A DNA stretch of 56,347 nt from Zoogloea sp. (lineage in GTDB: Bacteria > Pseudomonadota > Gammaproteobacteria > Burkholderiales > Rhodocyclaceae). Numbering within the stretch: position 1 is the first letter of the stretch; every line of letters begins with the position of its first letter. Positions 23,529 through 33,106 of this stretch are shown piece by piece. Below the pieces are notes generated by a model. That model had not been told where the DNA came from, made no database searches, and saw nothing but the letters and a program-made list of their open reading frames with translations. The position numbers and the translations under genes were made by a program. Location of the stretch: assembly GCF_023150065.1 (NCBI RefSeq), contig NZ_JAKLLN010000027.1, forward strand, positions 1 through 56,347, written 5' to 3'.

Positions 23529-24001
23529 TTGTACTGGTGGATCTTCGCTTCGGTGGCGCCCCGCTCCGCGTGGTGGTGGCCATGGGCATAGGCCCCCGCC
23601 TCGGGCTCGAAGGGTGCCGACAGGGCATGCACATCCGCCCCCAGGCCGGTAAGCATGGTCTTCAGCACGTGGTCGGTCTGGATGCGCAGCCAGCCGTCGC
23701 CCACCTGCACCGCCACATGGCGGTTGCCCAGGTGATAGGCCACCCGGGCCAGGGCAAAGGCGTCGGCGCAGCGCGCCTCGAGCAGATCCTCGGGCGCCGA
23801 CACCACCTCGACCACCCGCCCGTCCTGGGCCAGCAGCCGGTCACCGCCCCGCAGGATGGTACCCCGGGGCAGGAACATCCCCACCTCCTCGCCCCCCACC
23901 AGCTGGGTGCGCAGCCGGCTCTTGGTGCGGGCATCGAAGTTGAGTTCAAGACGCGCCGCGGGGGTGGCATCGCCGGTGTAGAGGGATTCGATCAGGAGCA
24001 A
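23525..24001 (-). CDS. ureE: Urease nickel metallochaperone UreE
   Basis: A 158-residue nickel chaperone. The start is a TTG at 24001 with AAGGAAAG upstream, and an in-frame TGA just before it excludes a longer start. The C-terminus is His-rich ([11 protein letters not shown]), the expected nickel reservoir. The N-terminal domain ([20 protein letters not shown]) and the central GNRHVAVQV metal-binding part are conserved. It sits between a small membrane-protein gene and ureF. Confidence 0.95.
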   Translation of the reverse strand: MLLIESLYTGDATPAARLELNFDARTKSRLRTQLVGGEEVGMFLPRGTILRGGDRLLAQDGRVVEVVSAPEDLLEARCADAFALARVAYHLGNRHVAVQVGDGWLRIQTDHVLKTMLTGLGADVHALSAPFEPEAGAYAHGHHHAERGATEAKIHQYK

Positions 24002-24048
24002 GATTCAGCTTTCCTTCATTAATTTATGGGGCGCAATCAACAACACGG

Positions 24049-24513
24049 TCAGCACCCCATCTGGCTCAGACGTGACAGGAGCCGACCATTGCGACGCACC
24101 GACAGCGCTTTCAGCATGCTGGCGCCAAACATGAACAACATGATCCCGATTTCAATTGCGTTCCCAGGGTCAGGAATCATCGCGAGGATTGCAAACAGCA
24201 AGCCAACAAAAAATGTCGCCCATGCCTTGTTACGCGCTCGGCCGACCGTGGAGACGAGCGACCCATTCAGCTTTCCTTGCTCCTGGTCTCGCCAAGCAAG
24301 CAATTCCTCCGGCTCACCTCCGGCAGACAGGCTGACCAGCGCGGGCACATCCCGCCACTGGCCCTCCGTGGGCTTCTCGATCACCAGAAGGCTCCACTCC
24401 CTGCGTCCGTCGTACTCCACCGAGAAGGCCCACGCCTCATCTCTTCCCATCATGCTCCGCGAAACATCAAATACCCGCAGATAGCCCAATTTCCGAACAG
24501 TCACATTTGTCAT
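24049..24513 (-). CDS. Hypothetical two-pass membrane protein between ureC and ureE
   Basis: A 154-residue protein with an ATG at 24513, 13 bases after the ureC stop codon. The first 85 residues are soluble, with WSLLVIEKPTEGQWRDVPAL. Two hydrophobic segments follow: AWATFFVGLLFAILAMI and IEIGIMLFMFGASML. The C-terminus is basic. No family is recognised. The local base composition is less GC-rich than in the urease genes on either side, which suggests later insertion. Being within the operon it should be co-expressed with urease. A role in nickel or ammonium handling is only speculation. Confidence 0.65.
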   Translation of the reverse strand: MTNVTVRKLGYLRVFDVSRSMMGRDEAWAFSVEYDGRREWSLLVIEKPTEGQWRDVPALVSLSAGGEPEELLAWRDQEQGKLNGSLVSTVGRARNKAWATFFVGLLFAILAMIPDPGNAIEIGIMLFMFGASMLKALSVRRNGRLLSRLSQMGC

Positions 24514-24526
24514 AGTGACCGGAAGT

Positions 24527-26227
<1,701 letters not shown>

Positions 26228-26228
26228 G

Positions 26229-26534
26229 TCAGAGGACTCCCATCACCTGGCCGTTGAAACCGAAGACCTTGCGATCTCCCGCCAGCGCCACCAGCTCAAC
26301 GGTACGCGTCTGGCCGGGCTCGAAGCGCACGGCGGTGCCGGCGGCAATGTTGAGGCGATAGCCCCGGGCCGCGGCCCGGTCGAAATCCAGGGCCAGGTTG
26401 GTCTCGGCAAAGTGGTAGTGGGAGCCCACCTGGATGGGGCGGTCGCCGGTGTTGGCGACCGTGATGCTCAGGGTGGCGCGGCCGACGTTGAGCTCCAGCT
26501 CGCCGTCTGCGGTGTCGATTTCTCCGGGGATCAT
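26229..26534 (-). CDS. ureB: Urease beta subunit UreB
   Basis: A 101-residue structural subunit of the urease trimer. It starts [16 protein letters not shown] and has the conserved [15 protein letters not shown] and [12 protein letters not shown] segments. It is encoded nine bases after ureA and directly before ureC, which is the standard arrangement of separate gamma, beta and alpha subunits. Confidence 0.98.
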   Translation of the reverse strand: MIPGEIDTADGELELNVGRATLSITVANTGDRPIQVGSHYHFAETNLALDFDRAAARGYRLNIAAGTAVRFEPGQTRTVELVALAGDRKVFGFNGQVMGVL

Positions 26535-26543
26535 GCTCGCTCC

Positions 26544-26846
26544 TCAGACGATGGGCTGGTGGACGGTGACCAGCTTGGTCCCGTCGGGAAAGGTGGCTTC
26601 CACCTGGATCTCGGGGATCAGCTCGGGCACGCCCTCCATCACGTCGGCGCGGCCGAGCAAGGTGGTGCCGTAGCTCATCAGCTCGGCCACGGTCTGGCCG
26701 TCCCGGGCGCCCTCCAGCAGGGCGGCGCTGATGTAAGCCACCGCCTCCGGGTAATTGAGCTTGAGGCCACGGGCCTTGCGCCGCTCGGCCACCAGGCCGG
26801 CGGTGAAGATCAGCAGCTTGTCCTTCTCGCGGGGGGTCAGTTCCAT
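26544..26846 (-). CDS. ureA: Urease gamma subunit UreA
   Basis: A 100-residue structural subunit. The start [17 protein letters not shown] at 26846 is chosen by homology and AAGGAAT upstream. The frame runs further but that part is not UreA. The ending [20 protein letters not shown] is characteristic (about residues 78-97). It follows ureD after 66 bases. Confidence 0.97.
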   Translation of the reverse strand: MELTPREKDKLLIFTAGLVAERRKARGLKLNYPEAVAYISAALLEGARDGQTVAELMSYGTTLLGRADVMEGVPELIPEIQVEATFPDGTKLVTVHQPIV

Positions 26847-26912
26847 GGTGATTCCTTCTTTCGTGTCAGTCTGGGGCACAGGCCGCCTACCGGCCATCCG
26901 TGCCCATGAATA

Positions 26913-27803
26913 TCAGGTATGCCAGATCCGGGGTACCGCCGCCGGGCGCCCCACGATGGCCGGCCGCAGCACCGCCCACAGGGCGACGAACCAGGCCCGG
27001 GCGGCCTCGGCCGAGGGCCCCAGGTAGCGGGCCACCAGCAGGTCGGGCAGGCGGGTCACCGCCCCCTCCCCCACCTGCGGCCGGATCGCCCGGCAGGCCT
27101 CCAGCAATGCCGTGTCGAGCCCCTCGGCCACCACCAGCAGGCTGCCCGTCACCGGCTGGCCACGCAGCCCCACGGGCGAGACCAGCAGGCGCGAGCCCCC
27201 CTCGATCCGCCCCTGCTCGCACCACACGAGCCGCCCGTCCCGCTCGATGCGCGAAGCCAGGCGCAGCTCACCCCGGGTCAGGCGCTCGCCGGAGGCCGTG
27301 CGCCCCAGGCACAGCAGATCCAGCCCGATGTACACCGCGTCGCCGGCCAGGCGCACCACCGTCTCGGTGCGGCCACGGACCTGATCGAAAACGATGCTCT
27401 CCTGGGGCAGCCACTCGAGCACGCCCCCCGCCGCCACCGCGAAGTCCAGTCGCTGGGTAGCCAACGGGCCGTTGCTGCGATACCACTTGCCGGCGCCCGG
27501 AGTGGTGATCAGGGCCTTGGCCCCCGCCCCCACCCGCAGCTGCACGGTGAGCGCATCCCCCCCGGCAATGCCGGCCGGCGGGTGCAGCATCAGGGCATGA
27601 CAGACGTCCGGCCCTTCGGGATAGAGGGCTTTCTGCACCCGAAGCGGGCCCTCATGGCGCCGATGCACCAATACAGTGCCATAGCCAGCGCGAGCCTCGA
27701 AGCCAAGCTCCAGGCGGGCGCACCAATTGCGGGCGTTATTGTTTGATAAATCAGCGACCTCGGAAGGCCGCGCCCCAAGGGGGGGAGAAATCGTCACCGG
27801 CAT
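26913..27803 (-). CDS. ureD: Urease accessory protein UreD
   Basis: The 296-residue scaffold of the urease activation complex. It shows LHPPAGIAGGD, ITTPGAGKWYRSNG and WLPQESIVFD, all family hallmarks. It is the first urease gene of the run and lies 80 bases after ccdB. The intervening DNA may hold a promoter, though none is clear. Confidence 0.96.
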   Translation of the reverse strand: MPVTISPPLGARPSEVADLSNNNARNWCARLELGFEARAGYGTVLVHRRHEGPLRVQKALYPEGPDVCHALMLHPPAGIAGGDALTVQLRVGAGAKALITTPGAGKWYRSNGPLATQRLDFAVAAGGVLEWLPQESIVFDQVRGRTETVVRLAGDAVYIGLDLLCLGRTASGERLTRGELRLASRIERDGRLVWCEQGRIEGGSRLLVSPVGLRGQPVTGSLLVVAEGLDTALLEACRAIRPQVGEGAVTRLPDLLVARYLGPSAEAARAWFVALWAVLRPAIVGRPAAVPRIWHT

Positions 27804-27883
27804 GGGGGTTGAAACAGCAAGACGCGTGCCGATGAGGAAAACAGATGAAGTTACCCGCCCTCGCGAGCAACAGACTGCCGAGC

Positions 27884-28183
27884 CTAAAACCCCTGAAACA
27901 ACAGATCCAGGGCCGCAACAATCTCCACCCGTCGATCAGCCAGTGACATGACCGGCTGTTTGAGCATCTGTACCGGCACGGCGGCCATGCCCTGGGTCAT
28001 CATGACGACGCGCTGCCCCTCAACCTCGAAAACCGGATTCAGCCCCTTGGCGAAGACCGGAATCTCCTCCAGCAGAAACAGGGGGGCGACAACCCGAGTC
28101 GAGAAATGACTGTTGATGCCGGCCTGCAGATCCAGAAGGTAGCCGCGCCCCTCGGGGTTCTTGTAGACGGTGTACTGCGACAT
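27884..28183 (-). CDS. ccdB: CcdB-type toxin
   Basis: A 99-residue protein of normal CcdB length. It begins MSQYTVYKNPEG and contains YLLDLQAGINS, VVAPLF and a hydrophobic C-terminus. CcdB poisons DNA gyrase by trapping the cleavage complex, and the C-terminal residues matter: here they are LDLLFQGF rather than the W-G-I of the F plasmid protein. Its ATG overlaps the antitoxin stop by one base (TGATG), so the pair is translationally coupled. The pair sits between the urea transporter and urease genes. Confidence 0.92.
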   Translation of the reverse strand: MSQYTVYKNPEGRGYLLDLQAGINSHFSTRVVAPLFLLEEIPVFAKGLNPVFEVEGQRVVMMTQGMAAVPVQMLKQPVMSLADRRVEIVAALDLLFQGF

Positions 28184-28431
28184 CAGAAGCTCCGGTACTT
28201 GGCCAAAGGCAGACCGTTCTTCTCCACGTAGTCATTCCAGCACTCGAAAGCCTTGGCGTTCTCTGCCACCCACAGTTCCGCGCGTTTTTCGGCTACCGCC
28301 CTGACCACACCGGATTCGGCTGCCTGGGAGATGTTGATGCGCAAGGCCTTGGCCTCGGCGAGCACCGTCTCGGACAAGGACACGTTGGTGGCCTTCTTGG
28401 CGACATTCGGTGAAGTATTGCTGGCAGCCAT
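28183..28431 (-). CDS. ccdA: CcdA-type antitoxin
   Basis: An 82-residue antitoxin. The N-terminal ribbon-helix-helix (KKATNVSLSETVLAEAKALRI, about residues 12-32) binds DNA for autoregulation. The C-terminal part (AFECWNDYVEKNGLPLAKYRSF, about residues 61-82) is the disordered arm that neutralises CcdB, ending in the family-typical L-x-x-Y-R-x-F. It begins 84 bases after the urtE stop. This intergenic stretch should hold its operator. Confidence 0.92.
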   Translation of the reverse strand: MAASNTSPNVAKKATNVSLSETVLAEAKALRINISQAAESGVVRAVAEKRAELWVAENAKAFECWNDYVEKNGLPLAKYRSF

Positions 28432-28515
28432 GGCGAACTCCGGCTTGGATGGATGCTTGCGACCATACCGATAATGCGCATCCTGGGCAACATCCTGAAT
28501 GCGCCCGGCGCCTCC

Positions 28516-29208
28516 TCACACCGACAGCATCTCCCGCACCTTGTTGGCCTCCATCTCGTCGCCCCGCCCGGCGCTGATGATCTCGCCGCGCTCCATCAGC
28601 AGATAGTGGTCGGCCAGGGAGCGGGCGAAGTCGTAGTACTGCTCCACCAGCAGGATGGCCATTTCGCCGGTCTCAGCCAGGGCGCGGATGGCGCGTTCGA
28701 TGTCCTTGATGATGGAAGGCTGGATGCCCTCGGTGGGCTCGTCGAGGATCAGCAGCGTCGGCCCCGGGGCCAGGGCGCGGCCGATGGCGAGCTGTTGCTG
28801 CTGGCCGCCGGAGAGGTCACCGCCGCGGCGCCGCATCATCTGCTTGAGCACCGGGAACATCTCGAAGATGCGGGCCGGCACCTCGCTGCCGGCGGGCCGG
28901 GTGGCAAGACCCATCAGCAGGTTCTCCTCCACGGTGAGGCGCGGAAAGATCTCGCGCCCCTGGGGCACGTAGCCGATGCCGGCGCGCACGCGGCCGTAGC
29001 TGGGGGCCTTGGTGATGTCCTCACCGCCCAGCTGGACGCTGCCGGTGGCGGCGGGCACCAGGCCCATCAGGGTCTTGAGCAAGGTGGTCTTGCCCACCCC
29101 GTTGCGCCCGAGCAGGGTCGTGACCTTGCCCATGGGCACCTCGAAGCTGAGGTTGCGCAGGATGTGGGAGCCGCCGTAGTACTGGTTGAGGTTGGTGACG
29201 GTGAGCAT
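28516..29208 (-). CDS. urtE: Urea ABC transporter ATPase UrtE
   Basis: A 230-residue LivF-like ATPase. The start MLTVTNLNQYYGGSHIL at 29208 is chosen by homology, since the open frame continues upstream without coding character. Walker A is GRNGVGKTT, the signature is LSGGQQQQLAIGRAL, and Walker B is LLILDEPTEGIQPS, with the urea-type GIQPSI. It completes the urtABCDE set. Confidence 0.95.
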   Translation of the reverse strand: MLTVTNLNQYYGGSHILRNLSFEVPMGKVTTLLGRNGVGKTTLLKTLMGLVPAATGSVQLGGEDITKAPSYGRVRAGIGYVPQGREIFPRLTVEENLLMGLATRPAGSEVPARIFEMFPVLKQMMRRRGGDLSGGQQQQLAIGRALAPGPTLLILDEPTEGIQPSIIKDIERAIRALAETGEMAILLVEQYYDFARSLADHYLLMERGEIISAGRGDEMEANKVREMLSV

Positions 29209-29237
29209 TGCGTGTTCCTCTTTGAATATTTGCCTTG

Positions 29238-30089
29238 TTACCGGCCCAGATACACCTCGATGACCCTCGGATCGGCCTGCACGGTGGCCAGGTCGCCTTC
29301 GGCCAGCACCGAGCCTTCGCACAGCACCGTAACCTTGCCGCCCAGGGCCTCGACGAAGGCCATGTCGTGCTCCACCACCATCAGGGAGTGCTTGCCCTTG
29401 AGGCTGACGAACAGCTCGGCGGTGCGCTCGGTTTCGTCGTCGGTCATGCCGGCCACGGGCTCGTCCAGCAGCAGCAGCTTCGGGTCCTGCACCAGCAGCA
29501 TGCCGATCTCCAGCCACTGCTTCTGGCCGTGGGAGAGCAGCCCGGCGGGCCGGTCGGCCTGGTCGGCCAGGCGGATCTGCCGGAGGGTGTCGGAGATCTT
29601 GTCCAGGTCATCGCCGAACAGGCGGGCGAACAGGCTCTTCTTGACCTGCTTGTCGGTCTTCAGGGCCAGCTCCAGGTTCTCGAAGACGGTGTGGTTCTCG
29701 AACACCGTGGGCTTCTGGAATTTGCGGCCGATGCCGGTGTGGGCGATCTGCGGCTCGGTCAGGCGGGTCAGGTCGATGGTCTGCCCGAAGAAGGCCTTGC
29801 CCGAATCGGGCCGGGTCTTGCCGGTAATGACGTCCATCATGGTGGTCTTGCCCGCGCCGTTGGGGCCGATGATGCAGCGCAGCTCACCGGCGTCGATCTG
29901 CAGGGACAGCTTGTTGAGGGCGCGGAAGCCATCAAAGCTCACCGTGATGTCATCCAGGTAGAGCATGACCCCGTGGGAGAGGTCGAGCTCGCCAGGCTTG
30001 AGGACGTGGCCGGTGCTGGCGGCACCGTCCCAGTGTTCCTGCTGGCCGTCGGCCGGGGCGTTGCGGGAGATGGAGGATTCGACGCGCAT
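29238..30089 (-). CDS. urtD: Urea ABC transporter ATPase UrtD
   Basis: A 283-residue LivG-like ATPase. The start MRVESSISRNAPADG at 30089 lies two bases after the urtC stop. A long open frame upstream is the shadow of urtC and urtB. Walker A is GPNGAGKTT, the signature region is LLSHGQKQWLEIGMLL, and Walker B is LLLLDEPVAGMTDDE. The N-terminal 40 residues are an extension before the ATPase core. It pairs with UrtE to power urea uptake. Confidence 0.94.
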   Translation of the reverse strand: MRVESSISRNAPADGQQEHWDGAASTGHVLKPGELDLSHGVMLYLDDITVSFDGFRALNKLSLQIDAGELRCIIGPNGAGKTTMMDVITGKTRPDSGKAFFGQTIDLTRLTEPQIAHTGIGRKFQKPTVFENHTVFENLELALKTDKQVKKSLFARLFGDDLDKISDTLRQIRLADQADRPAGLLSHGQKQWLEIGMLLVQDPKLLLLDEPVAGMTDDETERTAELFVSLKGKHSLMVVEHDMAFVEALGGKVTVLCEGSVLAEGDLATVQADPRVIEVYLGR

Positions 30090-30091
30090 GC

Positions 30092-31303
30092 TCAGGCTCC
30101 TTTGGCGGCGGTGCCGTTGGGGATCTTGGATTCGGCGGCCGGAGCGCGGGGCGCCGGTGCGGCGGCCACCTCGGCCCGGGACGCGGCGATGGCCGCCTTC
30201 TCGGCCCGGCGGGCCTTGATCTTGGCCCACAGCCCGACCACACCCTGGGGCAGGTAGAGGGTGACGAGGATGAACAGCAGGCCCAGGAAGAACAGCCAGT
30301 ATTCCGGGAAGCTGGTGGTGAACCAGGTCTTGGACAGATTGACGATGCCCGCGCCCAGCACCGGCCCGACCAGGGTGCCGCGCCCACCCACCGCCACCCA
30401 GATGGCGATCTCGATGGAGTTGGCCACCGACATCTCGGAGGGGTTGATGATGCCCACCTGGGGCACGTAGAGGGCGCCGGCCAGGCCGCACAGCATGGCC
30501 GACAGGGTCCAGATGAAGAGCTTGTAGTGCACCGGGTTGTAGCCGATGAACATGACGCGGTTTTCCGAGTCGCGGATGGCGGTGAGCACCTTGCCGAACT
30601 TGGAGGCGATCAGCACCTTGCCGAGGATGATCACCGCCAGCAGCAGGGCCACCGACAGGCCGAACAGCACCAGCCGGGTTTCCGGCGCGGTGATGGAGTA
30701 GCCCAGGATGCGCTTGAAGTCGGTGAAACCGTTGTTGCCGCCAAAGCCGGTCTCGTTGCGGAAGAAGAACAGCATGGCCGCGTAGGTCATGGCCTGGGTG
30801 ATGATCGAGAAATACACCCCCTTGATGCGCGAGCGGAAGGCAAAGTAGCCAAAGATCCAGGCCACCACGCCGGGCACGGCAATGGCCAGGAACAGCGCCC
30901 ACAGGAAGTGATCGGAGCCGCTCCAGTACCAGGGCAGTTCCTTCCAGTCCAGGAAGACCATGAAGTCCGGCAGGTCGCTCTGATAGCTGCCTTCGCGGCC
31001 GATCTGGCGCATCAGGTACATGCCGAAGCTGTAGCCGCCCAGGGCGAAGAACAGCCCGTGGCCAAGACTCAGGATGCCGCCGAAGCCCCAGATCAAGTCC
31101 ATGGCCACCGCCACCACGGCGTAGCACAGGATCTTGCCGATCAGGGTGATGGCGTAGGTGGAGACGTGCAGCGGGTGGCTCTCGGGCAGCATCAGGTGGG
31201 CCATGGGGACCAGCACCCAGGCGATGAAGGCGACGGCCGCCACGGCCAGCCAGCCCCGCGGGCCGAGGCCTGCGAAGAGTTTGACGGTCAAAGGTGTGCG
31301 CAT
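30092..31303 (-). CDS. urtC: Urea ABC transporter permease UrtC
   Basis: A 403-residue LivM-like permease with about ten membrane segments. GYFAFRSRIKGVYFSIITQA (about residues 170-189), GGNNGFTDF and AVGGRGTLVGPVLGA are family hallmarks. The C-terminus has an Ala/Pro-rich cytoplasmic tail of about 35 residues. It begins 15 bases after the urtB stop and works with UrtB as the membrane channel. Confidence 0.95.
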   Translation of the reverse strand: MRTPLTVKLFAGLGPRGWLAVAAVAFIAWVLVPMAHLMLPESHPLHVSTYAITLIGKILCYAVVAVAMDLIWGFGGILSLGHGLFFALGGYSFGMYLMRQIGREGSYQSDLPDFMVFLDWKELPWYWSGSDHFLWALFLAIAVPGVVAWIFGYFAFRSRIKGVYFSIITQAMTYAAMLFFFRNETGFGGNNGFTDFKRILGYSITAPETRLVLFGLSVALLLAVIILGKVLIASKFGKVLTAIRDSENRVMFIGYNPVHYKLFIWTLSAMLCGLAGALYVPQVGIINPSEMSVANSIEIAIWVAVGGRGTLVGPVLGAGIVNLSKTWFTTSFPEYWLFFLGLLFILVTLYLPQGVVGLWAKIKARRAEKAAIAASRAEVAAAPAPRAPAAESKIPNGTAAKGA

Positions 31304-31318
31304 GGGCGTGTCCTCCGC

Positions 31319-32908
31319 TCAATCGACGAACCGGCCCTTGAGGGCGAACAGCCCCTGGGGTCGCTTCTGGATGAAGATGATGATGAAGACCAGCACCAGG
31401 ATCTTGGCGATCACCGCCCCGGCCCAGCCTTCGAGGAACTTGGTAACCACGCCCAGGCCCAGGGCCGCCCACACCGCGCCGGCCAGCTGGCCCACACCGC
31501 CGAGCACCACCACCATGAAGGAATCGACGATGTAGCCCTGGCCCATGTCGGGGCCCACGTTGGCGATCTGCGACAGGGCCACCCCGCCCAGCCCGGCAAT
31601 GCCCGAGCCGATGCCGAAGGCCAGGGTGTCGATGCGCGCCGTGGGCACGCCCACGCAGCCGGCCATGGGGCGGTTCTGGGTGACGGCACGGACGAACATG
31701 CCCAGGCGGGTCTTGTTCATCATCAGCCACACCAGCAGCAGCACGAAGCCGGAGAAGGCCACGATGACCAGGCGGTTCCAGGGCAGGGAGAGGTTTTCGG
31801 CCAGCTGCACGCCGCCGGACATCCACGCCGGGTTGGCCACCTCCACGTTCTGGGCACCGAAGAGCAGGCGCGCCGCCTGGATCAGCACCAGGGACAGGCC
31901 CCAGGTGGCCAGCAGGGTCTCCAGGGGCCGGCCATACAGGTGCCGGATCACCGTGCGCTCCATCAGCATGCCCACGGCTGCCGCCACGAAGAAGGCCACC
32001 GGCACCGCCGCCAGCACGTAGTAATCGACGAACTCCGGAAACTTCGCCCGGAACAGGGCCTGCATGGCGTAGGCGGAGTAGGCCCCCACCATCAGCAGCT
32101 CGCCATGGGCCATGTTGATGACGCCCATCACCCCGTAGGTGATGGCCAGGCCCAGGGCCGCCAGCAGCAGGATGGAGCCCAGGGAGATGCCGGTGAAGAT
32201 CTGCCCGGCGGTGTCGCTCCAGGCCAGGCGTGCGTCGATGGCCTTGATGGCCGTGCCGGCCTCCAGGCGCACCTTCTCTTCGGGTTCATTGGCGGCGTCC
32301 AGCAGGGGCAGCAGCAGGGCCTTGACCGCCGCGCTGCCCGAGCCCGACAAGTCGCGCACGGCCTGCAGGCGGCGGGCGACGTCGGGGCTGCCCAGAGCCG
32401 CCTGGGCGGCGAGCTGGGCCAGGATGGGCTTGATCTCGCCGTCCTGCTCCTGGGCCAGGGCCTTGTCGAAAAGCGGCAGCAGGGCTGCGCCGTCGCCCAT
32501 GTCGGCGAGCAGGGCACGGGCTGCGGCGAGGCGCTCGGCCCGGTCGGTGGACAGCAGGCGCACGGCAGCCAGGGCACCGTCCACCTGCTGGCGCAGGCTG
32601 TTGTTGAGGCTCAGGGATTCGGAGTTGGCCGGCGCGGGCTTGATGGCGGCGCCGGTGGCTGCATCCAGCACCTGGTCGCCGGCCACGATCACGACACGCT
32701 CGCCGGCAACGGCCACGGCGTCGTCCGACAGCGCCTTGAGCAGGCGCTGGGCGTCGGCGTCGTCACCCGCGGCAGCCAGGGCAGCCACGGCGGCCTGTTT
32801 GACGTCGAAATCGTCCGAGGCCAGGTCCTTGACCCTGGCCGGGTCGAGGGCTGCGGCGGCAACGCCGGCCCACAGCCACAGGCTGATCAGAAAGAGAAGT
32901 CGTTTCAT
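31319..32908 (-). CDS. urtB: Urea ABC transporter permease UrtB
   Basis: A 529-residue LivH-like permease. As in other proteobacterial UrtB proteins, a signal peptide (MKRLLFLISLWLWAGVAAA) and a soluble, HEAT-like periplasmic extension of about 200 residues precede the membrane domain. The latter begins near ISLGSILLLAALGLAITYGV, with VINMAHGELLMVGAY and VVLGGVGQLAGAVWAA as hallmarks. It is separated from urtA by an intrinsic terminator and a REP-like palindrome, so it should be made at lower levels. Confidence 0.95.
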   Translation of the reverse strand: MKRLLFLISLWLWAGVAAAALDPARVKDLASDDFDVKQAAVAALAAAGDDADAQRLLKALSDDAVAVAGERVVIVAGDQVLDAATGAAIKPAPANSESLSLNNSLRQQVDGALAAVRLLSTDRAERLAAARALLADMGDGAALLPLFDKALAQEQDGEIKPILAQLAAQAALGSPDVARRLQAVRDLSGSGSAAVKALLLPLLDAANEPEEKVRLEAGTAIKAIDARLAWSDTAGQIFTGISLGSILLLAALGLAITYGVMGVINMAHGELLMVGAYSAYAMQALFRAKFPEFVDYYVLAAVPVAFFVAAAVGMLMERTVIRHLYGRPLETLLATWGLSLVLIQAARLLFGAQNVEVANPAWMSGGVQLAENLSLPWNRLVIVAFSGFVLLLVWLMMNKTRLGMFVRAVTQNRPMAGCVGVPTARIDTLAFGIGSGIAGLGGVALSQIANVGPDMGQGYIVDSFMVVVLGGVGQLAGAVWAALGLGVVTKFLEGWAGAVIAKILVLVFIIIFIQKRPQGLFALKGRFVD

Positions 32909-32948
32909 GGGATCCCCCGGGGTTGGGATGGGTACAGGGCAAAGCCCC

Positions 32949-33015
32949 GTGGGGTCGAATTCATTCGACCTCGGAGGTGAATCAAGGCGGGGAGGTCGAA
33001 TGAATTCGACCCCAC
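32949..33015. repeat. REP-like palindrome between urtA and urtB
   Basis: Two perfectly complementary 23-base arms (32949-32971 and 32993-33015) flank a 21-base loop. The arms contain GGGGTCGAATTCATTCGACC. The same sequence recurs twice near 39766-39917, so this is a dispersed repetitive extragenic palindrome. It would form a long hairpin in the urt messenger. Confidence 0.9.
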
Positions 33016-33033
33016 AAGCACATCACCTCCTCC

Positions 33034-33061
33034 AAAAAAAGCCGGCTCCGGGCCCGGAGCC
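33034..33061 (-). terminator. Intrinsic terminator after urtA
   Basis: GGCTCCGGG (33044-33052) is followed directly by its complement CCCGGAGCC (33053-33061). On the minus strand a run of seven T follows shortly after. It lies 45 bases after the urtA stop and should reduce transcription into urtB, favouring an excess of binding protein. Confidence 0.8.
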
Positions 33062-33106
33062 CATTGCCGGCCAACTACTGCCTTCGCGAGAGGAGGTCGC
33101 GAGCGC

